From positions 326,180 to 390,179 of the forward strand of contig JAMXDE010000058.1 in NCBI GenBank assembly GCA_026770025.1: 64,000 nucleotides of DNA, written 5' to 3'. Position 1 is the first letter of the stretch. Every line of letters starts with the position of its first letter. Under the pieces are notes generated by a model. The model had not been told where the DNA came from and made no database searches. It saw only the letters and a program-made list of their open reading frames with translations. Position numbers and translations under genes: made by a program. This document shows, one piece after another, positions 29,398-40,654 of this stretch. Source of the DNA: Craspedostauros australis (Eukaryota > Bacillariophyta > Bacillariophyceae > Mastogloiales > Achnanthaceae).

Positions 29398-30738
29398 ATG
29401 CCGTCGGTCGCTGAGGAACTGGAAGCCCTGCGCAAGAGCGGAATCGCGAAGAACCATGCGTCGAAGCTGAAGACGGCCGGAGGACTGTCCACTCCGGAGG
29501 CAGTGCAGGCTGCTCTGAAGGACAAGGCCGACAAGGAGAAGTCCTACACGAAGGAGGCCATCGACCAGCTCAAGGTGACGGGCGCCACGCAGCTGGACAA
29601 GGAGCAGTCCTTCCTGGCCAAGCAGAGGGAGGCCAAGCGCTCGGACGCGGAGAAGAAGCAGGAGGCGACCAAGACGCTGCAGGAGTTCAACACGGCCAAG
29701 GCGGAAGGCAAGGACGAGAACAAGGTCGAGGCCAGCGGGGCCATGTTCAGTCTCGTCAGTCCGTCGGCGGGCGTTCGATCTCCGACAGGCCAGATCCTCA
29801 AATCGCCGCCCAAGCCCACGGCTGCCGATGTGCCAAAGATGCCGCTTGCTTCGGATTCTGAGCATGCCGAGTCGAAGCCGGTTGAAAAGCAGGAGGCAGT
29901 GGATGAGGTTGTTGATAAGGTTGCTGATAAGGTTGTTGACAAGGTCGTTGATAAGGTTGTTGACACAGAAGCAGACAAAGAAGAGGACAAGAAGGAACAG
30001 GCTAAGCCGGCAGCTCCAACCGAGGCCGCGAGTGCACCCGATGCCAAGCCTGAAGCCGAAGCCAAGCCTGCTTCCGCTGCACCGTCGGTACCAGCATCCA
30101 CACCAGCCCCTGTTGCATCCGCTCCCATTCCAAAACCAGCTCCTTCACCATCCCCTGCATCAGCAGCATCCAAACCAGAGACCGTCCAGGTCGAAGACGC
30201 GGATGACATCGAGGCGATCCCGGAATTGACCACCGCAGCACCTGCTGCTGCGCCACCTGCTGCCCCACTGCACAGACAACAGAACCGCGCCGAAAAGAAG
30301 GCGCGCAAGATCATGCAACGGATGGGATTGACCGCGGTCAAGGACATCGCCCGTGTCACGTTCAAGGTGTCCGGAAGTCGTGCCGGCACCTTCGCCATTG
30401 AGATGCCCGATGTGTACCGCGCCACGGCGGCGGGCGGCAAGCACCCCACGTACGTCGTCTTTGGTGAGGCGCGACAGGCCAATCCCAACGCCTTCCGGCA
30501 GCAGTCGCAGGAACAATCGCAGAGGCAGGCTCTGCAGCAAGTGCAGGAGCAGGCCGCGCAGCAGCAGCCGGCTGTGCAGGAAGTTGCGTCGACGGATGCC
30601 GCCGCACCACCGGATGGTTTGGATTCGCAGACCATCGAACTCGTCATGAGCCACGCCAAGGTTTCCAGAGAACGGGCCATCAAGGCGCTCGAGGAGAATG
30701 ACAACGATGTCGTCAATGCCGTCATGTCCTTGGCATAG
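29398..30738 (+). CDS. NACA: nascent polypeptide-associated complex subunit alpha (N-terminally extended)
   Basis: 446 residues, one exon. The C-terminal third is a standard alpha-NAC: NAC domain at about 297-360 (NRAEKKARKIMQRMGL, then IEMPDVYRA and YVVFGEA) and a UBA domain at about 408-446 (IELVMSHAKVSRERAIKALE). With beta-NAC it would bind ribosomes and shield nascent chains in the cytosol. The usual length is about 200 residues. The extra 290 N-terminal residues comprise a Lys/Glu-rich helical part (1-110), a DKVV-type tandem repeat (about 170-190) and a long Ala/Pro/Glu linker. The reading frame is unbroken from an ATG right after AAGAAGAGG, so the extension is probably real. Convergent with the lipase gene. 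Confidence 0.92.
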   Translation: MPSVAEELEALRKSGIAKNHASKLKTAGGLSTPEAVQAALKDKADKEKSYTKEAIDQLKVTGATQLDKEQSFLAKQREAKRSDAEKKQEATKTLQEFNTAKAEGKDENKVEASGAMFSLVSPSAGVRSPTGQILKSPPKPTAADVPKMPLASDSEHAESKPVEKQEAVDEVVDKVADKVVDKVVDKVVDTEADKEEDKKEQAKPAAPTEAASAPDAKPEAEAKPASAAPSVPASTPAPVASAPIPKPAPSPSPASAASKPETVQVEDADDIEAIPELTTAAPAAAPPAAPLHRQQNRAEKKARKIMQRMGLTAVKDIARVTFKVSGSRAGTFAIEMPDVYRATAAGGKHPTYVVFGEARQANPNAFRQQSQEQSQRQALQQVQEQAAQQQPAVQEVASTDAAAPPDGLDSQTIELVMSHAKVSRERAIKALEENDNDVVNAVMSLA

Positions 30739-31091
30739 ATTAAGGCAAAACGCTAATCAACGACAAACAAAGCAACTGAGAGCACGACGCAAAGTTAAAC
30801 TCAAACAGACAAACAATCGGGCAATCCAATGTATCCAGCCGACGGATTACATCTGTGTTTGACATGTCGCGTGCGTTCAAGCTCAAGCTGTCTTCTCCCC
30901 CAGTGCGCCACCCAACTCAACTCGCTAAGACTTTACTCTACCTATGACGCAATACTATCAAATGCCATCTCTCTTAGCAAGGAGTACGGAATCGTGGACT
31001 GTTGAAAAAGGAAACGCAGCACTACTCTGTTGCAATCAGCACCATGTTATGGCACATCCATACGTACACGCACACACGTAGTTCACCGTTA
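30739..31091. other. convergent intergenic region (alpha-NAC / lipase)
   Basis: 3' ends of two convergent genes; no gene or structured element seen. Confidence 0.45.
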
Positions 31092-33629
31092 TCATTGTTT
31101 CATGTGATGCAACACGCGTTCGTACCGACTCGGCAAATGATCCAGCAGCATCTGATCGTGCAAGACAAACCCAAGTCGCGACGTCACTTGGATCGGATCG
31201 CAGATGTTCACGACGCTGTGCTCCGGCGCATCTCGTCGATCGACCCGCGCGAAATCCATCTCCACGTCCATCAGATCAAACTCTTCCGCATCTTGCTGCA
31301 GATGCGCTGGTTCGTCGCCGCCTATCCAAAGCACGCACCCCGTCGGCACGTACAGCGATGGCGCACCATCCTTGGGCGTCACCAACGACGCATTCTGCAC
31401 AAATTCAATCAATTCTTGCGGCGGTGTCGTGCTCTGCCAACCCACCTGCTGACGTTGCCACCAACGTTGGGTGCGGAATCTCCAGTGGACCTTCTTATCA
31501 TCGTCTTGTTGCTGTTCTGCCAGGTGGGTGTAATAATAGTCGCGGACGGCCTGTGTCTCTTGCAGTAATCGACGCACCGAATGGATGGAGGCGAACGGTG
31601 CGTAATCGTATCGGTGCATGACGTTCGTGGAGCTTTGTTTCAGTATTGGCGCCATGCGCGAATGATACTCATCCTGCGCAGTCCATGTGCTGTCGTTCTC
31701 GTCGTTGTCGGTTTCCGTGCCATCCTTCGTTTGCGTCCCCTTGCCGCTGTGCTCGTAATGCTTCCTGTTGGACGCAGCATACACCGGCAAGCCACCAAAC
31801 GAGTAACATCGAATTCGAGATGATGTGATGTGCTTTGGAAGCGGAGGCAGCAACTCAGGTATCGCCAGGTCATCGCTGTCACGGACATCCGATTCAAGAA
31901 GCGTCGACTGCAGCCACAGGTTGAGCAAGGCCGCGGAAGACCCTCCCAGGCTATGGCCGGTCAAGATGAGATCGTAATCTGGATGCCTGGTCAGTTGGTC
32001 CACAATCTTGTCACCAGATTCCTTCCACAGGATCTGGATGATGGAGATGATTTCCGCATGTCCCTCGCCGTAGCAAAATGGTTCTGTGCGAGACAAGCAA
32101 AAGATTGGATGAAAAGAGAAGATGGAATGTTCGAATGGTTAGATCATGGTACCACACAGTATCGCACGGTGTGGAAGAAGCAAACGATATGGCAGAGGCT
32201 ATGAGGAAGAGTGCAGTTTGACGACGATGAGCTCGAACAATTGCTCAATCGTTTGCATGCATCAACGCTTGCAACAACACAACAGCAAACTCAGAGTGTA
32301 CGCACTTGTGAATGCTCCAAGATCCACCAAGAGTTCCTGAAGGCTGTACGTGCCTCGGATGCAAAGGACCACCGCCTCTTCGTCATGGTCCAGGGCGACG
32401 AAATGTGTCAAGGTGAAATCTCGTTGTGCGTCTTTGGTCGGTACTCGATCGTCTTGCGTGGTCGTTTCGATTGCAGTGGGTAGCACTTGAAGGTCACCGT
32501 GATCTTGATGCTCCGTATTCGCATGATCGCTCTCGCTTGAGTCGATTGTCTGAGATGAAGTCTTGTCGATATCCCCCTCATTGCCTTCTGCAATGTCAAG
32601 GGCATCGTTGTTCGCTGCGAATTTGTTAGCAGTCGACAGCTTCTTCCGGTTCTGCCACGGATCATGCAAGACGACAATGTCATCCACCAACAACCCAACA
32701 TGCTGCGCAATGGCATCTATCTCCGTTTTGGCCGCATGCCACAACGTCGCCGACTGCCCCGTTTCCAATTTGGCCGCCTGGATGACAGATTTGCCGTAGA
32801 CCGCGGTCGCGTACTGCATGAAGCGATACAATCGTTTCGGTTGACGCAGATATTGCGGCGGTTGGTCGACAGGCTTGCTCCGCACCGTGTCAATGCGATG
32901 CTGCAGCGACGGCGCGATGACCTTGTGGCAGTGCGCTAAGATGCGGCAGTTGGTCCAGAAGATACTGCGATCGCGAAATGTAGATATCTGCGAAAGGACC
33001 TCCTGATCGATGCCCGTGGATTTGAGGAATTCGTACAACGCGTCCAACGGCGCCAACCAATCCCTCCACTTGTCGCGTTCCGTCCATGCGGATGACCAGC
33101 AGCTGGACACGAAGTTGGCAGCGATGATGGTGCTGCCCGCCTTGTTTCGCAGATTTTGGACGAATGTGGACGATCTGCGTTTGGTCGCAGTCATACGTGC
33201 TGTTGCAATTGTGGCTGTTTCCGTTTCTGTGCTCGCGATGGATGATGTGTACTGTGTGTCTTGATCGTCCACAGTTATATGACGAACAAGATCATCCTCG
33301 GTGAAACCTTGATCCATGGTTGCTGTGCGTGGCGGAAGACTTGCATTGGTGCTTTCGGCAATACCATCGCAGCTGTTGTCCATGACTTCTGTTGTGCTGG
33401 TACCATCAGATTGGGCTGGTTCGGTCACCGTCGCATCTTCGGTGGGTGCCGCAGATGCTGCGGATTGCCTCTTCCTGGGTTCTGTCTCATCTTCATCATT
33501 CGCACCACTTCCATCGCCTTCAATGCCTTCCGTCTGCTGCTGTGCCTGCTTTGGGCGCTGCCAAAGAGATCTCCAACTCATGAACTGTTGAGGACGACGC
33601 GTCTTGTCTTCACCCATGCCTTTGCTCAT
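31092..33629 (-). CDS. class 3 lipase (alpha/beta hydrolase), two exons
   Basis: Exon 1 is 33629-32306 and exon 2 is 32083-31092, giving 771 residues after splicing in phase 1 (A + AA, Lys). Exon 1 has a Ser/Thr/Asp-rich N-terminus, then the N-terminal part of the lipase domain including VLCIRGT (oxyanion/strand motif). Exon 2 opens with FCYGEGHAEII and carries the nucleophile elbow LTGHSLGGSSAALL, then YSFGGLPVYA, and YDYAPF and PEHSVVN as likely regions for the catalytic Asp and His. Related to Lipase_3/diacylglycerol-lipase-like enzymes that hydrolyse acylglycerols. No signal peptide or membrane segment is evident, so cytosolic or peripheral membrane location is more likely. No lesion seen. 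Confidence 0.87.
32084..32305 (-). other. intron of the lipase gene
   Basis: Donor GTGCGT begins at 32305 after TTCACAA; acceptor CGCACAG ends at 32084. The two lipase frames differ and only splicing joins VLCIRGT to GHSLGG. Phases agree. Confidence 0.8.
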
Positions 33630-34218
33630 GCGACGATAGCCGTCCCTGCTCTGCTCTTCTACTGATCTTCTATAAGACTTCTCTTCTACTACCCTCTATC
33701 GTCCGTCTCCAGAACATTGGCAACTTCCTGCTCGTATTGCTTCCGCTTCACCCTCTCTGCCTTGCCCTTGTTGATGTTGCTGTCGTTCCTCGCTTGTGCG
33801 CATCAAAGAAAGAAAAGAGACAAGGATTCAAATTCGTTCCGTGGAACTTTTCGGTTCGAAAAATGGCGTGACGTTTGTTGATGGAGTGATTCGAATGAGT
33901 CATGCGGTTCACAGAGTGTTCGCGCGATGCGTTTGCGACCGTTGAGCGCGGGAATGGAAAACGACAGCGCCCCTCCCACTCGCACGGACCACGAGTTACT
34001 ACCTCCGCTCGTCTCAACTCAACCATGGCGCTGCCACAACAACATTGCACACATCATCTTTCCTCTCACACTCAAGAGAGAGAGAGAGAGTTGGTGTTGC
34101 CGCAACATTCCAACAGAGTATGCACAGAGGAGAGTAAGATAGAGCGCTCCAATACTCTGCGTCCATCCAGCGACCTTCCCAGCCAAGGTTCAACAACAAG
34201 GACATCACCCGAAGCAAC
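33630..34218. promoter_or_regulatory. divergent upstream region of lipase and ankyrin genes
   Basis: Holds the third GAAAAATGGCG and a GA dinucleotide repeat (about 34076-34090). No gene seen. Confidence 0.5.
33858..33868 (+). promoter_or_regulatory. GAAAAATGGCG motif, copy 3
   Basis: Exact 11-mer in TTCGAAAAATGGCGTGACG between the divergent lipase and ankyrin starts. Confidence 0.5.
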
Positions 34219-36187
34219 ATGAGCTCTTCCGACAGCGACGACGATGCCCTTCAATACAGGTACGTAAGTGAGATGATTGCTTCTATTCTTGCTGCTTGCG
34301 TTCATATTTGCCTAATCTGCTCCATGATGAGTTGCTGCATGTGCCAAAGCACAAGACAGTTTGCCGCAGAGAACCCTCAGCGTCACACGAGGATTTGATT
34401 TCGTTCTGTGGCGTTATCTCCTCTTCAATTTGTACCAGAGCAGGTCGTATAATACCCGCACTCCTTCTCACATTTGCTCTGACTCATTGCTTCGTCTCAT
34501 CCATCCAATCCGGATTACACATGATATGTTGGGATCAAAATGAACATTAACATGGAACTGAAATGAGAGCAGTGAAGTGGGCGACGAAGAATGGCTTTGG
34601 CTGTTGCTAGAAGCATGCGATAGTGATGACTTGGAACGCGTCCAAAGGTTGGTGGAACCGGTCGATGATGCAATGTTTTTCAACATTCTGGACGAAAACG
34701 GCGATTCGCCACTCCACCGTGCTTGTCGCTATGGAAGTACCGACGTCGCGAAATACTTGCTGACATCCGACAAACTCTGCCTGAGTGCCACCATCACAGG
34801 TTACGCAGACGTAACACCACTCCACGAAGCGTGCGAAGGCGGGCACAGGGACACTGTGGAGTACCTGATGGAGTCGGATGAAGTTCAAGTGAATGCCAGC
34901 GCCCAGAACGTTTGGGGCCAGACACCGGTCTACCACGCCTGCAGACGAGGACGTCGGGACGTCGTCGAGTACTTCCTCCAGTCTGATAGAGACGATGTCG
35001 ATGTCAACATTCCAGACGAAGATGGGATGACACCACTCCATATCGCCTGCGTGCACGGATTCAAAGATGTGGTGGAATGTTTGGTGGGATCTAGTCGAGT
35101 TCATGTCATGACAGAAGACAAAGATCGCAGCAACTTACTCCACTACGTTTGCGGAGGAGATCCGAGTGATGTGCTGGAGTGCCTGATGCAATCAAGCCGA
35201 GTTGACGTTGACGCGAACATCAACAAGCAGAACAAGCACGGAAACACTCCCTTGCATTCAGCATGTTTTCGGGACAACCAGAAAATAGTCAAATACTTGA
35301 TGGAGTCGGATGATATCGGTGTTGAAGTCGATGCCAACATTCAAAACCGTGATGGCAACACGCCTCTGCACTCTGCATGCACGTTCCCAAAGCTCGACCA
35401 CATTCAGAACTTGCTCCAGTCCCACAAGATCTGCGGTAGTCTCCACATCCAAAACAAGAAAGGTGACACACCACTCCATATGGCCTTCAGCGCAGAAGTG
35501 TTCGCAACATTCAACCACACCAACAGATTCGCCAACCTCTTCGGCTTGATTCAACAACAACTCATTCCCACAACCAGACTCAGTGATCTCTCTCATCCAA
35601 ACAACCGCGTGAAGCATGCACCCATCATCCAACGATTGATGGACGCGGCTAAACCGATCGCAAACATCCAGAACCGTCAAGGCAAAACACTCCTCCATCT
35701 TGCATGTCTGAGCGGGAAGTGCAATGTATCCATCCTTCGAGATTTGATGGGAAATGACTCAGTGGATGCAACGCTTCAGAACAGCGACGGTGACACTGCC
35801 CTGCACTGTATTTGCAAAGCCAAAGGCGAAGGCGACAATGATTGCAAAGTCCGCGTGGAGAAGATGAAACTGCTGATCGAATCGAGCAACGTCAAGGTGG
35901 ATATGAACATCAAGAACAAGCAAGGGGACACAGTCCTGCACTGCGTGGCCAAGCACACTCGGGATTACTTCGAGCTGATCGAGTATCTAATGTCGCTGGA
36001 GGAGATGGATCCGCACGTGCAAAACAAAGCTGGCAAGACGGCGTTGGGGTGTGCGCGGAACAAAAGACGTCGTGCGAAGATGGCGAAGCTGCTTGAGTCG
36101 AGGTCCGCTGGTCATGCCTCCGTGAAAAGGGAACTCAGTTCCGACATGACCCTGCAGACCACACAAAACATGAAACGGCAACGGTAG
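34219..36187 (+). CDS. ankyrin-repeat protein, two exons
   Basis: A short exon 1 (34219-34259) encodes an acidic start MSSSDSDDDALQY and joins exon 2 (34573-36187) in phase 2, giving 551 residues. Exon 2 has no ATG at its head; the first usable codon there is GTG, which supports the upstream exon. At least ten ankyrin repeats follow (GDSPLHRACRYG, VTPLHEACEGG, MTPLHIACVHG, NTPLHSACFRD, KTLLHLACLSG, DTVLHCVAKHT), some irregular in length. The C-terminus is basic (NKRRRAKMAKLL and NMKRQR) and could be a nuclear signal. Ankyrin repeats bind protein partners; no enzyme domain is seen. Distinct in repeat sequence and strand from the ankyrin array at 39-64 kb. Confidence 0.82.
34260..34572 (+). other. 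intron of the ankyrin gene
   Basis: Donor CAG|GTACGT at 34260 (a second GT, GTAAGT, lies four bases on) and acceptor GAGCAG ending at 34572. The exon 2 frame is closed by TGA at 34559. The choice of CAG/CAG sites keeps phase; a nearby alternative pair is also possible. Confidence 0.6.
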
Positions 36188-37499
36188 GCAATGCATACAT
36201 ACATACGATTATTCTACATTTGACATCACATGCCACATCTATTTCTGCCAGTCGTCAGATCCCTCTATCGTGCTCTATTCCAAACGCTGCTCCTAGAAAG
36301 TTCACGCCCTGTGTTCGTTTGCAGCACATTGAATCAGCTTGTGCGTACATGAGCAACACTTGTGGCGGGTGTGGAAGTGGCCACCGCGGGAACATCTCAG
36401 TTTTTTGCCAACTATCATACGGCAGTATCTTTCGTGGCATACTTGCCGCATCAAACTCTTCTTCGTTCCACCGGATTCCCAGCCTGGCATCGGCGCTGAC
36501 ATCAGAGTTTGTGGCCGTTGACTGATAATGTGCGACGGCTTCGTTGGAGTTCGCACCAGACCTGTTGATACGATTGGTCGATGCAATTGATGCTGTGAAG
36601 CGCGGCGTCCTGTGTCGTTGCAAGCATTTGTTTCAGCACGGCACCGCCTTTGTGTCTATGCACATAATGTTGTGATCCTCAAAGTCTGTCCCTGCAGTGC
36701 GCGATGCGCATGCGTGCGTGCCTTCCCACGGCAGTACATGGACCCTGCTGTTCGACACTGTACTCTTCAGCCACTTCAGTCGTCTTGACTGTACGGAGTT
36801 TCGAGCAGGGTACCAGCCTGGAGGCTTTGCAACGGCAACTACTCACGGAAAGTTCCATGGTCGTCGAGTTGTCGCAGAGCAACCGGCGGGGCCTTCCCAC
36901 ACAATGCCTCTTGGAAGTTGATGCCTCATCGTCTTGTCCCACTGTTTGTTTTCATGATGTGAAAACGATGCGGCGAGACCACGAATAATTTGAAGAAGAC
37001 GTGTGGGTTGTTCCTCGAATTCTCCATGTGGAGCTTCACTTCCTCATGTTGTCTCCTGCTCCGCTCTGCGATCCCAGCGTTGGGTCTCATTTCCGGCCTT
37101 TGGGAGGGTCATCATCGCCATCATCGCCACCGTCGGACAGAGCTGAGTGACAACAACAATGAGCGTTCCAGCTTGAGCATGTGTTTGCGTCCTCGTCATC
37201 GTTGATTTCCCGCAATCACGACAAATCGAGATTCGCCATTTTTCAGAGGAATCAGCCACGGATGACAGACAGACGAGAGAAGCGCGCCAAAATTCTTGAC
37301 ACTACCCGAAAAAGAGATTTCTTGTGCGGCGAAGCTCCCGCCAAATGACCATGACCATGTTTGCGTTGATGGAAGTGTCGCCAACATGGAAGCAGTGCCA
37401 GCCAAGCAACGAAGCGGCGAGGCAAGCAAGCAGCTGCGCGAAATGCGGTGGGGTACGCCGAACAGATTGAACAGAAACGACCAAGGTAAGAGATGATGC
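36188..37499. other. no convincing gene; decayed array DNA
   Basis: 36.9-37.45 kb resembles 45.2-45.65 kb (shared CGCGCCAAAATTCTTGACA-type words and the AAGCAAGCRGC stretch). Short frames of up to 155 codons do not resemble known proteins. Contains the inverted fourth GAAAAATGGCG. Confidence 0.4.
37234..37244 (-). promoter_or_regulatory. GAAAAATGGCG motif, copy 4
   Basis: Reverse-strand exact 11-mer (CGCCATTTTTC on plus). No confident gene lies directly beside it. Confidence 0.4.
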
Positions 37500-38861
37500 C
37501 ACCACCATGTACACCATGACCCACGCTTGCTTGTGTGATCGTGGCATCTGCAAGACCGCTGACGCTTGTCCGCCTGTCATCACAAGCACCAACTTGTGGT
37601 GCGAGCCAATGCCTCGAACAAAGATGAAGCCACTGACGTGACTGCGTTTGTTGGTTGCCTTTGTTGCTTGCGACCCATCTCATTTGGACTTGGCTGGTTG
37701 CCATCCCACCGCATTGCAAGCATCACCATCCACACAGGCAACAAGAGTCCCCAACACCGAATCAACATCACATTGCGTGTTGGGATGGGTTGGCACCTTC
37801 AACAATCAACAAGCAGAGCGATACCGTGCCACCTCCACTGTTCTTGCCGCACAGATCACCAACATATCATACCATGCGCATTCTATCCTGAGGCATGAGC
37901 GCCATCGTCTTGGCTCGTGACTTCCAGAGCATCGATGCTCAACCGAGGTGATCGACAGGAACATCCGCCTCATCAAAGAAGTTGGGAGTACCACAAAGGA
38001 GGACATGTGGGTATAAGGTGCTCATGGGCCATGGATCGCTGACCGCATGCTTCTTCTACCATACGGAAACTCTGTGTCAACCATGATCCGCAATACGGCA
38101 CTCGCACTCTGCATGGGGTTGCTTGTTGGTTCGTTGGTTTCTTCTGTTGCTCGTCAAGCTCTCTGGATGCTTGGGCTACGCTGGCTCGTCGGTTCTTGTC
38201 TTTCCACCACACTGGCATTGCTTGCTTCGAAGATTGGAATGGATGGTGACCCTGGCATGTGTTGCTTCAACGGCGAGTGATCGCTCCTCCTGGGACTTGG
38301 TGAAGGTCTTGACTGCAGTTTTGGCGCAATGGCGGAAGTGCAACTCCGGGAAAGATGAGAACGATAGGGCGATATGGGACGGTCGATAGAACCGCGCAGC
38401 AACCATGCTCCTCGCGGCTTCCCATCATTTCCCTCTGCCTTGTTCGCCACGTGCTCTTCGTAGATCGCCTCTTCCACAAACTTGGATTGGCTGGCATCGG
38501 CACTGTAGCTTTGGATCTGCTTGGCAGTGTGGCTTGGAGTAGAGTGCTCTGTGTGCGAATCCGGCGGCACGATGACGACCGCACCGCGACGACCGCACGG
38601 CTTGTGAAAATGGTGCTGCCATGTGTCCATTGTCTGCGCAACGAACCAAAAACGATGCTGATGGCAGGGCATGGATGGAACCACGGACGTCCAACCTGCT
38701 CGTGAATGACATCGGCAACATCCCTGTGTGCGTTTGTACCGCAGAGAGCGGACCAGACAAGTCGTAGACAAGGAGGTAGCATGGAAGCAGTATCCAGCCC
38801 TTCAACCTCTTGAAACATCCGGTGCCTTCATCACAGTGTTCTATTGCACGAGCAGATATAG
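37500..38861. repeat. array block X, copy 1
   Basis: Homologous to 41.4-42.8 kb and 49.0-50.35 kb. A minus frame (38771-38154, 205 codons, containing YEEHVANKAE) and a plus frame (38047-38280, hydrophobic, MIRNTALALCMGLLVG) recur in all copies, but frames shift between copies, so coding status is unclear. At its right end the block runs abruptly into the BTB coding sequence at about 38861. Confidence 0.7.
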
Positions 38862-39530
38862 TACTGTGTCCTCATCCTCATCCATAACCTTGTACAGGTC
38901 CATCATGAACATCCAACTGTACTCATCATCAGTACCATCACTCTTGGCTCTCCCACTGGAAAACACCTGGATCTCCGTCATCAGTTGGGGTTGTAGAATC
39001 AGTTTGCTTAAATCTAGACGAGTGAACATATCCTTCTCACTTTCAGCTGTCACTCTCATTGCTGCATCCTTCAACACCACACAGTTGTGCTGATGAGCGA
39101 TTATCAACGCATCTATCGTGGTGTCCTCTGTGAGATGCTTGTGGGCCAACTCTGCTTCAAGAACAAGCTTGAGTCGCCAGAAGCCGATCTTGTTGGCCAC
39201 AAGGATCAGCTGTTGCCGATCGTCCTGCCCAGTGAGGATGGGAGTTGGCTGGTGAGAGGCATCTGTATCGTGGTGAGCGGCGGCGTTGTCACGAGGGCTG
39301 TCATCAAAGGATATCTCACCTGTGTAGATGCATTGGAGGACGTATCGGACGTGTTTTGGTTGAAGGTTGGGAAGAGGAATGGTTGTGTGGATGCGTTCAG
39401 TTCTATCGTGAGTGCCATCGTGAACGCATTGATGTTGGATTCCTTTGTCGATCAGTGTCTCAATGGATGGGATGGTGATCATCAGGACTTCGGCGTTTGT
39501 CTTGATTGGTTGCTGTTAGTTGCCCTGTCC
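38841..39530 (-). pseudogene. BTB-like segment of ankyrin/BTB copy 1, damaged
   Basis: Reads VRYVLQCIYTGEISF, then ILVANKIGFWRLKLVLEAE and ALIIAHQHNCVVLKDAAMR, the second half of a BTB/POZ fold and the helix after it. The N-terminal strand (TDTIFLCGQG) lies upstream in the same frame but is cut off by TAA at 39516-39518. The C-terminus is truncated relative to copies 2-4 because block X DNA joins it at about 38861. Translation could start at the ATG at 39482, giving 213 residues without the first BTB strand. Confidence 0.6.
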
Positions 39531-40654
39531 ACACAAGAAGATGGTGTCTGTCCTGTTCCCAGTTTAGAAGGATTGAGTCGGTCTTCTCCAATGCTGACGT
39601 TGATCCTCTTGTGGCTGCTGTGCTTGTGTTCATTCTCTTGGCTCTTTCGTTTCAACTGCTGTCTCAACTGTGCTTGTGGTTGTTCATTTCCTTGTTCGTT
39701 TTGTTGTAAGTGTTGTTGCAGTTGTTGCAATTGTGGGTGAGCTGAAGGCGAAAGTCCTCTAATGAGGGACTCGATACACTCCAGCTTGCCGTTGGCGCAT
39801 GCCTTATGAAGGGGAGTGGAGCCTTCACCGTCTTTGCAGTTGACGTCAGCCCCACATGATCTGATGAGGTACTCCACACGCTCCAGCTGGCCATTGTTGC
39901 ATGCGCCATGAAGGGGAGTGGAGCCTTTACCGTCTTTGCAGTTGACGTCAGCCCCGCATGATTTGATGAGGTACTCCACACGCTCCAGCTGGCCATTGTT
40001 GCATGCGCCATGAAGGGGAGTGTAACCAAACATGCCTTTGCAGTTGACGTCAGCCCCACATGATTTGATGAGGTACTCCACACGCTCCAGGTGGCCATTG
40101 TTGCATGCCTGATGAAGGGGAGTGTAACCAAAGTCGTCTTTGCAGTTGACGTCAGCCCCACATGATTTGATGAGGTACTTCACACGCTCCAGGTGGCCAT
40201 TGTTGCATGCCTGATGAAGGGGAGTGCGACCAAACATGCCTTTGCAGTTGACGTCAGCCCCACATGATTTGATGAGGTACTTCACACGCTCCAGGTGGCC
40301 ATTGTTGCATGCCTGATGAAGGGGAGTGTAACCAAAGTCGTCTTTGCAGTTGACGTCAGCCCCGCATGATTTGATGAGGTACTCCACACGCTCCAGGTGG
40401 CCATTGTTGCATGCGCCATGAAGGGGAGTGTAACCAAACATGCCTTTGCAGTTGACGTCAGCCCCACATGATTTGATGAGGTACTCCACACACTCCAGGT
40501 GGCCATTGTTGCATGCGCCATGAAGGGGAGTGTGACCAAACATGTCTTGGCGGTTGATGTCAACTCCTTCATTCTGCTTCTTCCATTCCTTCAACACCGA
40601 CAAGTCGCCTCTGTTGGCAGCACCAAGGAGTTGTTCGTTCGTAACATTCGGCAT
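39482..40654 (-). CDS. ankyrin-repeat protein, array copy 1 (8 repeats)
   Basis: 390 residues. Start MPNVTNEQLLGAANRGDLSV is shared with the other array copies. Eight 34-residue ankyrin repeats follow (TPLHGACNNGHLECVEYLIK type), nearly identical to each other at DNA level with a 102-base period. The C-terminus is Gln/Glu-rich (likely coiled coil) with a basic LKRKSQENEHKHSSHKR stretch. The last 60 residues overlap, in another frame, DNA that encodes the BTB start, so the final ankyrin-frame residues are probably not the ancestral C-terminus. Protein-binding role by family; likely once part of an ankyrin-BTB adaptor of the kind that serves cullin-3 ligases (inference). Confidence 0.72.
   Translation of the reverse strand: MPNVTNEQLLGAANRGDLSVLKEWKKQNEGVDINRQDMFGHTPLHGACNNGHLECVEYLIKSCGADVNCKGMFGYTPLHGACNNGHLERVEYLIKSCGADVNCKDDFGYTPLHQACNNGHLERVKYLIKSCGADVNCKGMFGRTPLHQACNNGHLERVKYLIKSCGADVNCKDDFGYTPLHQACNNGHLERVEYLIKSCGADVNCKGMFGYTPLHGACNNGQLERVEYLIKSCGADVNCKDGKGSTPLHGACNNGQLERVEYLIRSCGADVNCKDGEGSTPLHKACANGKLECIESLIRGLSPSAHPQLQQLQQHLQQNEQGNEQPQAQLRQQLKRKSQENEHKHSSHKRINVSIGEDRLNPSKLGTGQTPSSCVDRATNSNQSRQTPKS

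Noticed and set aside
34577-36187. Ankyrin gene starting at GTG 34577
   Set aside because: GTG starts are not expected in a nuclear gene; a short upstream ATG exon with matching phase explains the start.
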